The notes under the pieces were generated by a model that saw only the letters and a program-made list of their open reading frames with translations, searched no databases and was not told the origin of the DNA. Shown piece by piece: positions 25,980-33,981 of a DNA stretch of 64,000 nt (positions within the stretch are counted from its first letter, which is position 1; every line of letters starts with the position of its first letter). A program made the translations under genes and the position numbers. Location of the stretch: contig NZ_JBHTLQ010000005.1 of assembly GCF_042679085.1 (NCBI RefSeq), positions 83,685-147,684 on the forward strand, in the 5' to 3' direction. The stretch is from Phenylobacterium conjunctum (lineage in GTDB: Bacteria; Pseudomonadota; Alphaproteobacteria; Caulobacterales; Caulobacteraceae).

Positions 25980-26437
25980 TGCGGGCGGTCCCCCAGTTCG
26001 GGACGCAGACGCCAGGGCTTTCCTATCCCGATCGGCCGGCGGCGTTCGGCGTCGCCCAGCGGGATGGCCTGATCGCGGTGGTCGAGGTTGAGACGCCGGG
26101 CCAACCGACCTGGCGCGACCTGCCGGGCGGCGGGATTGATCCTGGCGAGACGGCTGAGCAGGCCCTGGTGCGGGAGTTCGGCGAGGAAGCGGGGCTGATC
26201 GTGCGCCCGACCGCCTGGCTCGAGCGGGCGGACCAGTTCTTCCTCAACGACCAGGGCCGCGATTTCAATGTCCGCGGCAGCTTCTTCGAGGCCGAGATCC
26301 TGGGGGAGGACGCCGCGCTGCACATCGAGCCGGACCACCGGCTGATCTGGCTGCCGCCCCTGCAGGCCATCGCCGCCATGCGCCGTGAGGCCCATGCCTG
26401 GGCGCTGGCGGTCTGGTTGCGGCGCGCTTCGACCTAG
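25979..26437 (+). CDS. Nudix hydrolase
   Basis: A 152-residue Nudix pyrophosphohydrolase. A complete Nudix box spans about residues 51-73 (GGIDPGETAEQALVREFGEE then AG). The substrate is not predictable. The ATG overlaps the nuclease stop (TGATG), so translation is coupled; together they could handle nucleotides released by the nuclease, although the Nudix protein has no signal peptide. Confidence 0.9.
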   Translation: MRAVPQFGTQTPGLSYPDRPAAFGVAQRDGLIAVVEVETPGQPTWRDLPGGGIDPGETAEQALVREFGEEAGLIVRPTAWLERADQFFLNDQGRDFNVRGSFFEAEILGEDAALHIEPDHRLIWLPPLQAIAAMRREAHAWALAVWLRRAST

Positions 26438-26446
26438 GCGGAGCGG

Positions 26447-26911
26447 TCAGGCGGCCTTGGCGGACCTCTTCGTGGCCGTGCGTCGGCGGGCGGGCTTGTG
26501 CGCCGCCGGTTTGGATTGCCGCGCGGACACCTCCTTGCGGGCCTCCTCCCGCAGACGGGTCGAGTTCTTGTCGCACTCGGCCAGGATCTCCTCCAGTTCC
26601 TCGTCGGACAGGTTCTCGATGCCGATGAAGCTGTTGTGCGCCTCGGAGATGCGGATCAGCTCGTCGAGCTTGGCGTGCAGGGCGTTCGAATCGCGGTTCT
26701 GGGTGTTCTGGATCAGGAACACCATCAGGAAGGTGATGATGGTGGTCGAGGTGTTGATCACCAGCTGCCAGGTGTCCGAGAAGCCGAAAAGAGGACCGGA
26801 CACCGCCCACAGGATCACCAGGGCGCAGCAGGTGATGAAGACCATTGGCCGTCCGGTCCAGCGGGCGACAGCGGTCGAGAAACGGGTGAAAGTCTTGGAG
26901 ATGCGGCTCAT
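26447..26911 (-). CDS. Low-affinity iron permease-family membrane protein
   Basis: A 154-residue protein of the Iron_permease (PF04120-type) family. Two membrane helices span about residues 22-45 and 50-66. The cytosolic stretch with QNTQNRDSNALHAKLDELIR is the family hallmark, followed by an acidic coil and a Lys/Arg/Ala-rich tail. A role in iron uptake is annotated for the family but is not well proven in bacteria. An EcfG-type promoter lies directly upstream, so it is probably a general-stress gene. Confidence 0.8.
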   Translation of the reverse strand: MSRISKTFTRFSTAVARWTGRPMVFITCCALVILWAVSGPLFGFSDTWQLVINTSTTIITFLMVFLIQNTQNRDSNALHAKLDELIRISEAHNSFIGIENLSDEELEEILAECDKNSTRLREEARKEVSARQSKPAAHKPARRRTATKRSAKAA

Positions 26912-26947
26912 CGGTCTCTTGCTCCCCGCATTGCGCGGCGCCGCTTG

Positions 26948-26972
26948 AACGGTTAGTCGGACGCCACGTTCC
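26948..26972 (-). promoter_or_regulatory. EcfG-type general stress promoter for the iron-permease-like gene
   Basis: On the minus strand GGAAC (26972-26968) and CGTT (26951-26948) are separated by 16 bases, the exact layout of EcfG-dependent promoters in alphaproteobacteria. The -10 lies 37 bp before the ATG at 26911. Confidence 0.75.
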
Positions 26973-26997
26973 CGACATCCAAGGTCCCGGAGATCCC

Positions 26998-27894
26998 ATG
27001 AGCCAGGCCCGCATCATCGACGGCAAGGCGCTGTCCGACCGCATCCAGGACGAGGTGACCGCCGAGGTCGCCAAGCTGAAGGCCGAGCATGGCCTGACGC
27101 CGGGCCTGGCAGTCGTGCTGGTGGGCGAGGACCCGGCGAGCCAGGTCTATGTCCGTTCCAAGGGGGAACGGTCTAAGGCGGCGGGCATGCATTCGGTCAC
27201 CCATCGCCTGCCGGCGGACGTGGCCCAGGCCGAGCTGATCGCCCTGGTCGAAAAACTGAACGCTGACCCGGCCATTCACGGCATCCTGGTCCAGCTGCCC
27301 CTGCCCAAGGGCCTGGACGAGAAGGCGGTGATCACCACCATCAGCCCGGACAAGGACGTCGACGGCCTGCATGTGGTCAACGCCGGGCGCCTGTCCCAGG
27401 GCCTGCCCGCCCTGGTGCCGTGTACGCCGGTCGGTTCGATGGTGATGCTGCGCGACGTGCTGGGCGACAACCTGGCCGGCAAGCGCGCCGTGGTCGTCGG
27501 CCGCTCGATCCTGGTCGGCCGACCCATCGCCCAGCTGCTGCTGCAGGCCGACTGCACCGTCACCATCGCCCACTCGCGCACCGTCGACCTGCCCGCTGTC
27601 TGCCGCGAGGCCGATATCCTGGTGGCCGCCGTGGGCCGGCCGCGGATGATCCAGGCCGACTGGATCAAGCCGGGCGCCACTGTGATCGATGTCGGGATCA
27701 ACCGGGTGCCCTTCGACGACCCGATCAAGGCGGCCGAGGGCAAGACCAAGCTGGTGGGCGACGTGGCCTACAAGCCCGCCCTGCAGGTGGCCGGCGCCAT
27801 CACCCCTGTGCCAGGCGGGGTCGGCCTCATGACGGTGGCCTGCCTGCTGCAGAACACCGTCACCGCCGCCAAGCGGATCGCCGGGCTGGAGTAG
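26998..27894 (+). CDS. folD: Methylenetetrahydrofolate dehydrogenase/cyclohydrolase
   Basis: A 298-residue bifunctional FolD interconverting methylene- and formyl-tetrahydrofolate in one-carbon metabolism. YVRSKGERSKAAGM contains the catalytic Lys region. LPLPKGLDEKAVITTISPDK and the NADP-binding VVVGRSILVGRPIAQLL follow, with PVPGGVGLMTVACLLQNT near the end. Normal length. The start follows CGGAG. Confidence 0.96.
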   Translation: MSQARIIDGKALSDRIQDEVTAEVAKLKAEHGLTPGLAVVLVGEDPASQVYVRSKGERSKAAGMHSVTHRLPADVAQAELIALVEKLNADPAIHGILVQLPLPKGLDEKAVITTISPDKDVDGLHVVNAGRLSQGLPALVPCTPVGSMVMLRDVLGDNLAGKRAVVVGRSILVGRPIAQLLLQADCTVTIAHSRTVDLPAVCREADILVAAVGRPRMIQADWIKPGATVIDVGINRVPFDDPIKAAEGKTKLVGDVAYKPALQVAGAITPVPGGVGLMTVACLLQNTVTAAKRIAGLE

Positions 27895-27898
27895 AGCT

Positions 27899-28522
27899 CT
27901 AGCTCGCCGCCGCGTCGTTGGTCAGGCCGACGGTGCGGGTCAGGACGTCGGAGACCGCCTTGTCGAAGGCCGCGACGATGGCCGAGACGCGGTTGTCGCC
28001 GGCGCGAACCTCGGCCGACAGGGTCTCGTCGCGGACCACAGCGCGGTCCTGGGCGCGGACGATCACCACATGCACGTCCACAGCCACCTTCGGCGCCGCC
28101 TTGCCGCCCTGGTCATAGACCGCTTCGAACCGCTGGACGTCCAGGCGCAAGGAGTAGTCGGCCTTGGCCGGCTCGCCCCGGGCCACCAGGCGCGCCGCGC
28201 CCTGGTTGGCGCTGAAGGCGCGGGCGACGGCTTCGTCGAACAGCACCGAGGCCGGATCGGCCCAACGGCTCTCGGCGATATAGGCGACCTCCGAGCCGGT
28301 GACCGTCAAAATCCGGTCGCCCGCCGCGGCGCCGACGAAGGACCCGTTGGCGCGGGCGACGCCGCGCCGGACCTCCGCCGCGGGACCCGATTGGGCGACG
28401 GCGCCGTCGAAGCGGTAGAGCAGGGCGGGCTTGGTCTTCGGAAAGACCGTGACGCAGGCCGACAGGGCGACGGCGACGGCCGCGATCCCGGCGATCCGGA
28501 ACAGGCTGCGGGTCGGGTTCAT
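27899..28522 (-). CDS. ABC-type transport auxiliary lipoprotein (Mla/Pqi-type)
   Basis: A 207-residue lipoprotein with lipobox LSAC (Cys22) and the ABC_trans_aux fold: ALLYRFDGAV early, then YIAESRWADPASVLFDEAVA. It resembles PqiC and the auxiliary lipoproteins of Mla-like systems, which join MCE proteins to the outer membrane. It is the last gene of a four-gene operon and overlaps the MCE gene by four bases. Confidence 0.85.
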   Translation of the reverse strand: MNPTRSLFRIAGIAAVAVALSACVTVFPKTKPALLYRFDGAVAQSGPAAEVRRGVARANGSFVGAAAGDRILTVTGSEVAYIAESRWADPASVLFDEAVARAFSANQGAARLVARGEPAKADYSLRLDVQRFEAVYDQGGKAAPKVAVDVHVVIVRAQDRAVVRDETLSAEVRAGDNRVSAIVAAFDKAVSDVLTRTVGLTNDAAAS

Positions 28523-29457
28523 GGCTTGACCTTCTTTTCCTCGGCGGGCGCCTTGCCCACCAGGCCTCTCGGATTGGCTTGCAGCTCGCGGGCCAGGCGA
28601 TCCAGCGACTCGGCGGTGTTCTGCAGGGACTGGGCGGCGGCGGTGAGCTGGGGCAGGCCGTTGGACGCGAACTCCGAGGTCGGCCCTTCCAGCTTGCCCA
28701 TCATGGAGCGCAGGTCCCTGGCCGCGGCGCGGGTCTCCTCGGCGGCGTCGCCGAAGTTGCGCACCGTGCGCTTGCCGTCAGTGTCGACCACGTCCTGGGT
28801 GGACTTTGACAGGGCCGAAATCTGCTGGGCCGCCACGTCAATGTCCTGAACCGCCTTCTGGAAGTCGGCGATCACCTGCTTGCGCTCGCGCAGCTCGCCG
28901 GTGAAGGCCTGGGTGTCGTTCAGCGCGGCGTTGAAGGTCTTGATGTTGTCGTCGGACAGGACGCGGTTGACCCGGTCCAGGGCCTCGATGGTGCGGGTCA
29001 GGACGTTGCCGCCGCCTTCCAGCAGGTCGGACAGGGCGCTGCGCTGGCTGCGCAGGATCGGCACCTTGTCCTTCGGGAACAGGTCCTTCAGCAGCGGCTT
29101 GGACGGCGTGCCGGCGGTGATCTGGATGTAGTTCACCCCGGTGATGCCCTGGGGCTCCAGGGTGGCGTAGGAGTCCTCGCGGATCGGCACGTCGGAGGTC
29201 ACGCGAGCCGTGGCGATCACCTGGTTGGGGTCTTCCCGGCGCAGGGCGATCTTGGTGACCTCGCCCACCTTGATGCCGTTGAAGTGCACTTCGCCGCCCT
29301 GGGAGATGCCGCGCACCGGACCCTGGAAGACGATGTCGTAGTTGTCGTAGTCGTGGGTGAACTGGAGCCGGGCCAGCCAGACGACGAAGATCACCAGACC
29401 CACGAAGAGGATCATGGTCGACAGGCCCACCAGGGCGTAGTTGGCGTCTTTTTCCAT
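28519..29457 (-). CDS. MCE-domain (MlaD-like) substrate-binding protein
   Basis: A 312-residue protein with one N-terminal membrane helix (about residues 8-30) and an MCE domain containing FQGPVRGISQGGEVHFNGIK and the QGITGVNYIQI segment. A long helical C-terminal region rich in heptads follows. MCE proteins carry lipids between the inner and outer membranes. The true start MEKDANYAL overlaps the ATPase stop by one base (TGATG). Longer than E. coli MlaD and closer to the alphaproteobacterial MCE lipid importers. Confidence 0.9.
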   Translation of the reverse strand: MEKDANYALVGLSTMILFVGLVIFVVWLARLQFTHDYDNYDIVFQGPVRGISQGGEVHFNGIKVGEVTKIALRREDPNQVIATARVTSDVPIREDSYATLEPQGITGVNYIQITAGTPSKPLLKDLFPKDKVPILRSQRSALSDLLEGGGNVLTRTIEALDRVNRVLSDDNIKTFNAALNDTQAFTGELRERKQVIADFQKAVQDIDVAAQQISALSKSTQDVVDTDGKRTVRNFGDAAEETRAAARDLRSMMGKLEGPTSEFASNGLPQLTAAAQSLQNTAESLDRLARELQANPRGLVGKAPAEEKKVKP

Positions 29458-30251
29458 CAGGCGGGGGTCCGGCTGGCCTGGGCCGCGGCCGCGGCGCGGC
29501 CGCGCGGTCCCAGGAAGTATTCGTGAATCCACGGGTGCGTGGAACGCTCGAGCTCGTGCACGGGCGCCGCGGCCACCACATGCTTGTCGGCCAGCACCGC
29601 CACCCGGTCGGTGATGGTGTAGAGGCTGTCCAGATCGTGGGTGATCATGAAGACGGTCAGCTCCAGGCTGCGGGACAAGTCCAGGATCAGGTCATCGAAG
29701 GCCGCGGCCCCGATGGGGTCCAGCCCGGCGGTGGGCTCGTCGAGGAACAGGAGCTCCGGATCGAGGGCCAGGGCCCGCGCCAGGCCCGCGCGCTTGCGCA
29801 TGCCCCCCGATAGCTCCGAGGGCTTCAGCCCGCCGGCTTCCGGCGGCAGGCCGACCATGGCGATCTTCAGGTCCGCCAGTTCGCGGATCGCCTGGCGGGT
29901 CATGTTGGTGTGCTCGTACATCGGTGTGGCGACGTTCTCGCGCACTGTGAGGTTCGAGAACAGCGCGCCCTGTTGGAAGAGAACGCCCCAGCGGCGGGCC
30001 ATGGCGGCGCGTTGCTTGCGGGTGGCTCGCGTCAGGTCCTGGCCGAACACCCGGACGCGGCCGCCCTCGGGCCGCTTCAGCCCGATGATGCTGTTGAGCA
30101 GCACCGACTTGCCCGAGCCGGACCCGCCGACCACGCCCATCACCTCGCCCTGGCGCACAGTGAGGTCCAGGTCCTTGTGAATGACCCGGTCGCCGAACTG
30201 GGACAGGAGCCCCTCGACCTCGATAGCTGGGGCGGCGGCGTTGCGGCTCAC
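29457..30251 (-). CDS. ABC transporter ATPase (MlaF-like)
   Basis: A 264-residue ATP-binding subunit. The Walker A GGSGSGKS is at residues 42-49, the signature is LSGGMRKRAGLARAL, the Walker B is LLFLDEP, and the switch is MITHD. The sequence is of the MlaF type, and it sits between the permease and MCE genes with overlaps on both sides. It powers lipid movement by the permease encoded immediately upstream. Confidence 0.93.
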   Translation of the reverse strand: MSRNAAAPAIEVEGLLSQFGDRVIHKDLDLTVRQGEVMGVVGGSGSGKSVLLNSIIGLKRPEGGRVRVFGQDLTRATRKQRAAMARRWGVLFQQGALFSNLTVRENVATPMYEHTNMTRQAIRELADLKIAMVGLPPEAGGLKPSELSGGMRKRAGLARALALDPELLFLDEPTAGLDPIGAAAFDDLILDLSRSLELTVFMITHDLDSLYTITDRVAVLADKHVVAAAPVHELERSTHPWIHEYFLGPRGRAAAAAQASRTPA

Positions 30252-31354
30252 AGGTCCAGCTCCATGTAGAGCAGGGCGAAACCGGCATCGATGACGATGA
30301 TGGCGAAGATGGCGTGGACCACGGCGGCGGTCACCCTGCGGCCAAGGGATTCCACATCGCCGCCAACCTCGAGGCCCTGGCGGCAGCCGATGCCGGCGAT
30401 GACCGCGGCCATCACCGGGGCCTTGGACATGCCGATCCAGAAGTGTGTCGCGCCGACATTGTCGAGGATGCGCTGCAGGAAGAAGGAGGGGCCCAGGCCC
30501 AGCTCCGACCAGGTGACCGCCAGGCCGCCGAGCAGGCCGGCCAGGGTGGCGACAAAGGTCAGCAGCGGAATCGTGATCAGCAGGGCGGCGAAGCGCGGGA
30601 AGACCAGGGCCTCGAACGGATCGACCCCCAGCACCTTCATGGCGTCGACTTCCTGGTTCATTTTCATCGAGCCGAGTTCGGCGGCGAAGGACGAGGCCGA
30701 CCGACCCGCCAACAGAATGGCGGTGATGATAATGTTGAACTCGCGCAGCACGGCGATGCCGATCAGCTCGACGACGAACACCTCGGCCCCGAACTGGCGC
30801 AGCATATTGGCGCCCAACAGGGCGACCACGGCCCCGATGAAGAACGAGGTGGTCACCACGATCGGGATGGCGTCCAGGCCCGCGCGCTCGGCCAGGGACA
30901 CCAGCGCCGGCCAGCGGACGCGCTTGGGATTGATGATGACCAGGCCCAGCACCGCCAGCAGGTGACCGGCGAAGACCAGGGTCTCGAACAGCTCGCGCAC
31001 CAGGTCGATGACGCCGCGGCCGATGCGGATGGACATCTGGTAGAAGCCGCGGGGCGCCGGGCGCCGGGCAGGTCGGGGGCGGGCGGCCTCGGTCACCAGG
31101 GCCAGCAACCGCAGGGTCTCGGTGCGCCCCTTGACCCGCTCGGTGGGCAGTTCGCCGCCGGCGGCCCTGACGATGGCGAAGGCTCCGGCGGTGTCCAGGC
31201 GGCCCACGGCGGTCAGGTCGAAGACGGTGTCGTGGCGGCCCGCGACCTCGCGCGCCAGGGCGTCGCCGGCGCCCTTCAAGGCGCCGTTGGTCCAGTCGCC
31301 TGTCAAAAGGACGGCGCCGTTCGGGCTCACGCTATAGTCGGCGGTGTTTTCCAT
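30248..31354 (-). CDS. MlaE-type permease with N-terminal STAS-like domain
   Basis: A 368-residue permease. Residues 1-100 form a STAS-like domain (VFDLTAVGRLDTAGAFAIVR). About six membrane helices with MlaE signatures follow: ANMLRQFGAEVFVVELIGIA, the LAGRSASSFAAELGSMK loop and NQEVDAMKVLGVDPFEALVF. The fused STAS domain replaces the separate MlaB partner of enterobacteria. It is first in the operon. The start MENTADYS has only a weak ribosome site. An EcfG-type promoter lies about 100 bp upstream. Confidence 0.9.
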   Translation of the reverse strand: MENTADYSVSPNGAVLLTGDWTNGALKGAGDALAREVAGRHDTVFDLTAVGRLDTAGAFAIVRAAGGELPTERVKGRTETLRLLALVTEAARPRPARRPAPRGFYQMSIRIGRGVIDLVRELFETLVFAGHLLAVLGLVIINPKRVRWPALVSLAERAGLDAIPIVVTTSFFIGAVVALLGANMLRQFGAEVFVVELIGIAVLREFNIIITAILLAGRSASSFAAELGSMKMNQEVDAMKVLGVDPFEALVFPRFAALLITIPLLTFVATLAGLLGGLAVTWSELGLGPSFFLQRILDNVGATHFWIGMSKAPVMAAVIAGIGCRQGLEVGGDVESLGRRVTAAVVHAIFAIIVIDAGFALLYMELDL

Positions 31355-31455
31355 CGGCCTGCGCGCGAACGATCCCGGCAAGGTTACAAGGCGAGCCGAC
31401 CGTGCGGTGAGGCCGGCTGGCAGGTCAAGCCTAGCAGAGCCTGTCCCCAGGGCCG

Positions 31456-31480
31456 AACGCCTTCTGGCGAAGGTTGTTCC
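31456..31480 (-). promoter_or_regulatory. EcfG-type general stress promoter for the Mla-like operon
   Basis: On the minus strand GGAAC (31480-31476) and CGTT (31459-31456) are separated by 16 bases. It lies 102 bp upstream of the permease ATG and would give a leader of roughly 95 nt. Confidence 0.6.
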
Positions 31481-31581
31481 AGCGCGCCCCCGAGACGCGC
31501 TATGAGGGGTGCGGCCCATCTTTCGCCCCAGTCGGCGGGGAGCCTGGGGGCTGTTCAGTGGTTACAGGCCGGGAGCGTCTT

Positions 31582-31911
31582 ATGACCCGCCAGATCGATT
31601 TCGCCGGAGCCTCCGGCAGCGTCTATCGCTATTCCAGCATCGAGGAAGAACGCCATCTTCCGCCTGCGGGGGCGAACTATGTCATCGCTCAGGTCCAGGA
31701 TCAGGCGGCGCGAATCCTGTTCGCCGGGGAGACCGAGCGGTTGTCCGACCGCGAGTGGGAGGCCGCCCTGGCCACGGTGCGGGCCGAACTACAGCACCAA
31801 CACGCCGGCGACGCCGAGGTATTCACCCGCCTGAACGTCCGCAGCGCCGTTCGCCGGGCTGAGCGCGAGGACCTGATTCAAGCCCACGCACCGCCTCTGA
31901 ACGCCGGCTGA
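31582..31911 (+). CDS. Conserved hypothetical protein, 109 aa
   Basis: A soluble 109-residue protein beginning MTRQIDFAGASGSVYRYSSI. No known domain is recognised and no signal peptide or membrane segment is seen. The start follows GGGAG at the right spacing; an upstream ATG at 31474 is less likely. It is divergent from the Mla-like operon. Confidence 0.6.
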   Translation: MTRQIDFAGASGSVYRYSSIEEERHLPPAGANYVIAQVQDQAARILFAGETERLSDREWEAALATVRAELQHQHAGDAEVFTRLNVRSAVRRAEREDLIQAHAPPLNAG

Positions 31912-32019
31912 GGGCCGCGCGGGTTGATCCTCGCGAGCGCAATCTCCGCAAACTGAACCTTGGGTTGGTGGTCCTCGCCGCGTTCGTGGGCGAGGGTCTG
32001 CGCCAACTGGGGGGAAGGC

Positions 32020-32466
32020 ATGGCCAAGACGGGACAGCGCGGGCTCTGCGCCGCGGCCGTGCTGTTGGCCGGGCTGGTCTCCGCATGGCCGGCCGCCGCC
32101 CAATCCTATGATCCCTACGCCACCCTGGGCCGCTCGCGACCACTCGACCGGCTGATGGAGTATGAGCGCGGCGGTTGGAGCCGGCAGGTTCGGATCGAGG
32201 GCAGGACCCTGGTCGTCAAGGCGCATCCCCGCGACCCCTCCTTGCTGATCCAGCGCAATGTCGGCGCGGCCTTCCTGCAGGGCGCGGCCGAGGGATTGAG
32301 CCTGGGCGTCGCGCCCGCCGCCCTGGCCGACGATATCTACAGTCGCGCCGCGACCAAGGTGCTCAAGACGGCCGGATGCCGGCTGGTGGCCATGCGGCCC
32401 CTTGACGGACGGGTCAGCTGGGAGGCCGAATACGCCTGTCCATCGGGCGTCAGGATCGGACGTTAG
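32020..32466 (+). CDS. Hypothetical exported protein, 148 aa
   Basis: A 148-residue protein with a signal peptide ending near WPAAAQSY. The mature part has two Cys (CRLVAMRPL and YACPSG) that could form a disulfide. No family is recognised. GGGGGAAGG precedes the ATG at 32020. It is followed after 17 bases by a 46-residue membrane peptide gene. Confidence 0.6.
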   Translation: MAKTGQRGLCAAAVLLAGLVSAWPAAAQSYDPYATLGRSRPLDRLMEYERGGWSRQVRIEGRTLVVKAHPRDPSLLIQRNVGAAFLQGAAEGLSLGVAPAALADDIYSRAATKVLKTAGCRLVAMRPLDGRVSWEAEYACPSGVRIGR

Positions 32467-32483
32467 AAGAGGGAGCCAGACGC

Positions 32484-32624
32484 TTGATCTCCTTGATCGC
32501 CTTCGGGCTGGGTTACGCCATGACACTGGCGGTGGATGTGGCCCTGGTCATCGCCGGGGCGGCCTTCGCGGCCGAGGCCCTGTGGTGGCGCTTTGCGCGC
32601 CGCGTCAGGCCGAAAGCCCGCTGA
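32484..32624 (+). CDS. Small single-pass membrane protein, 46 aa
   Basis: A 46-codon reading frame from TTG with a well-placed AGAGGGAG ribosome site 8-9 bases upstream. It encodes one hydrophobic helix (AFGLGYAMTLAVDVALVIAG) and ends in a basic tail (RFARRVRPKAR), a positive-inside layout. It lies 17 bases after the exported protein gene and overlaps the 3' end of the convergent chrA gene by 20 bases. The function is unknown. Confidence 0.5.
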   Translation: MISLIAFGLGYAMTLAVDVALVIAGAAFAAEALWWRFARRVRPKAR

Positions 32625-33981
32625 TCGCGACGCCCGCGATGGCGCAGGCGATGAGGGTCGGCCCCATGCCGACCTTGAACCGCAACATGGCGACCGTGGC
32701 CGCCGCCGCCAAGCCGATGGCGGGCAGGTTGGCCGAGGCCAGCACCGGCAGGTCCGGTCCGACGCCGTAGAGCTTGGCAGGCCAGCTCTGGCGGAACAGG
32801 GTGTGCAGCCCGAACCAAAGCGCCAGATTGGCGATCACCCCGACCACTGCGGCGGTGATGGCGCTCAGCGCCGCGCGCAGAGCGCGGTTGTCGCGCAGTT
32901 GCTCCACATAGGGGCCGCCCAGGAAGATCCACAGGAAGGACGGCGCGAAGGTCACCCAGGTGGTCAGCAGGGCGCCGAGCGCGCCGGCCAGCAGCGGGGG
33001 CAGGGGGCCGGCGTCGCGCCAGGCCGCCAGGAAGCCCACGAACTGCAGGACCAGGATCAACGGGCCGGGTGTGGTCTCGGCCAGGCCCAGGCCGTCGGCC
33101 ATCTCGCCGGGGCTCAGCCAGCCAAAGCCCGAGACCGCGGCTTGGGCCACATAGCTCAGCACCGCATAGGCGCCGCCGAAGGTGACCACGCCCATGGTCG
33201 AGAAGAAGGCCGCGATCCGCGTCCAGACGCTGTCCGGTCCCAGGATCAGGACCAGCAGCGCGAGCGGCGCGAGCCACAGTCCGCCCCAGAGGCCCAGGAC
33301 CCGGATCCAGCGGCCCGGTCGCGGGCGGGTATGCTCAAGCTCGCCGCGGGCGAACATGGCGTCGATCAGGCCGCCCGGATCATCGGTGGGTTCGGTCCCG
33401 TGCGCGCCCTCCGGCAGGTGGCGGTCGAGCGCCCAGCCGGCCAGGCCCGCGCCCAGGACGATCAGGGGAAAGGGGACCTGGAAGGCCCAGATGGCGATGA
33501 AAGCTGCGACCGCCAGGGCGAGCATGCTCCGTGACTTCAGGGCTCGCCGGCCGATCCTCAGGATCGCCTCGGCCACCACGGCCAGCACCGCGGCCTTGAC
33601 GCCGAAGAAAAGGCCGGCCGCCAGCGGCGTCTGTCCGAACAGGGCGTAGGCCATGCTGAGGCTCAGCATGACCAGGGCGCCGGGGGCGATGAACAGCAGG
33701 CCGGCGATCAGCCCGCCCGCCGTCCGGTGCATCAGCCAGCCGACATAGGTGGCCAGCTGCTGCGCTTCAGGCCCCGGCAGCAGCATGCAGTAGTTGAGCG
33801 CATGCAGGAACCGACGCTCCCCGATCCAGCGCCGCTCCTCGACCAGGACGCGATGCATCATGGCGATCTGGCCGGCCGGCCCGCCGAAGGACAACAGACC
33901 GATCTTCAGCCAGACGCCGAAGGCTTCGCGCAGGGAGGGCGGTTGCGGATCGGTCAGGGGATCAGGACCACTTTCACGCAC
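32605..33981 (-). CDS. chrA: Chromate transporter (ChrA, two CHR domains)
   Basis: A 458-residue bidomain CHR transporter that exports chromate in exchange for protons. Both halves show the family signature: LLSFGGPAGQIAMMHRVLV with LLPGPEAQQLATYVGW in the first, and VVTFGGAYAVL with TTPGPLILVLQFVGF in the second. About ten membrane helices. The GTG start lies inside the 3' end of the alcohol dehydrogenase gene (28-base overlap). Confidence 0.9.
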   Translation of the reverse strand: MRESGPDPLTDPQPPSLREAFGVWLKIGLLSFGGPAGQIAMMHRVLVEERRWIGERRFLHALNYCMLLPGPEAQQLATYVGWLMHRTAGGLIAGLLFIAPGALVMLSLSMAYALFGQTPLAAGLFFGVKAAVLAVVAEAILRIGRRALKSRSMLALAVAAFIAIWAFQVPFPLIVLGAGLAGWALDRHLPEGAHGTEPTDDPGGLIDAMFARGELEHTRPRPGRWIRVLGLWGGLWLAPLALLVLILGPDSVWTRIAAFFSTMGVVTFGGAYAVLSYVAQAAVSGFGWLSPGEMADGLGLAETTPGPLILVLQFVGFLAAWRDAGPLPPLLAGALGALLTTWVTFAPSFLWIFLGGPYVEQLRDNRALRAALSAITAAVVGVIANLALWFGLHTLFRQSWPAKLYGVGPDLPVLASANLPAIGLAAAATVAMLRFKVGMGPTLIACAIAGVAISGLSA

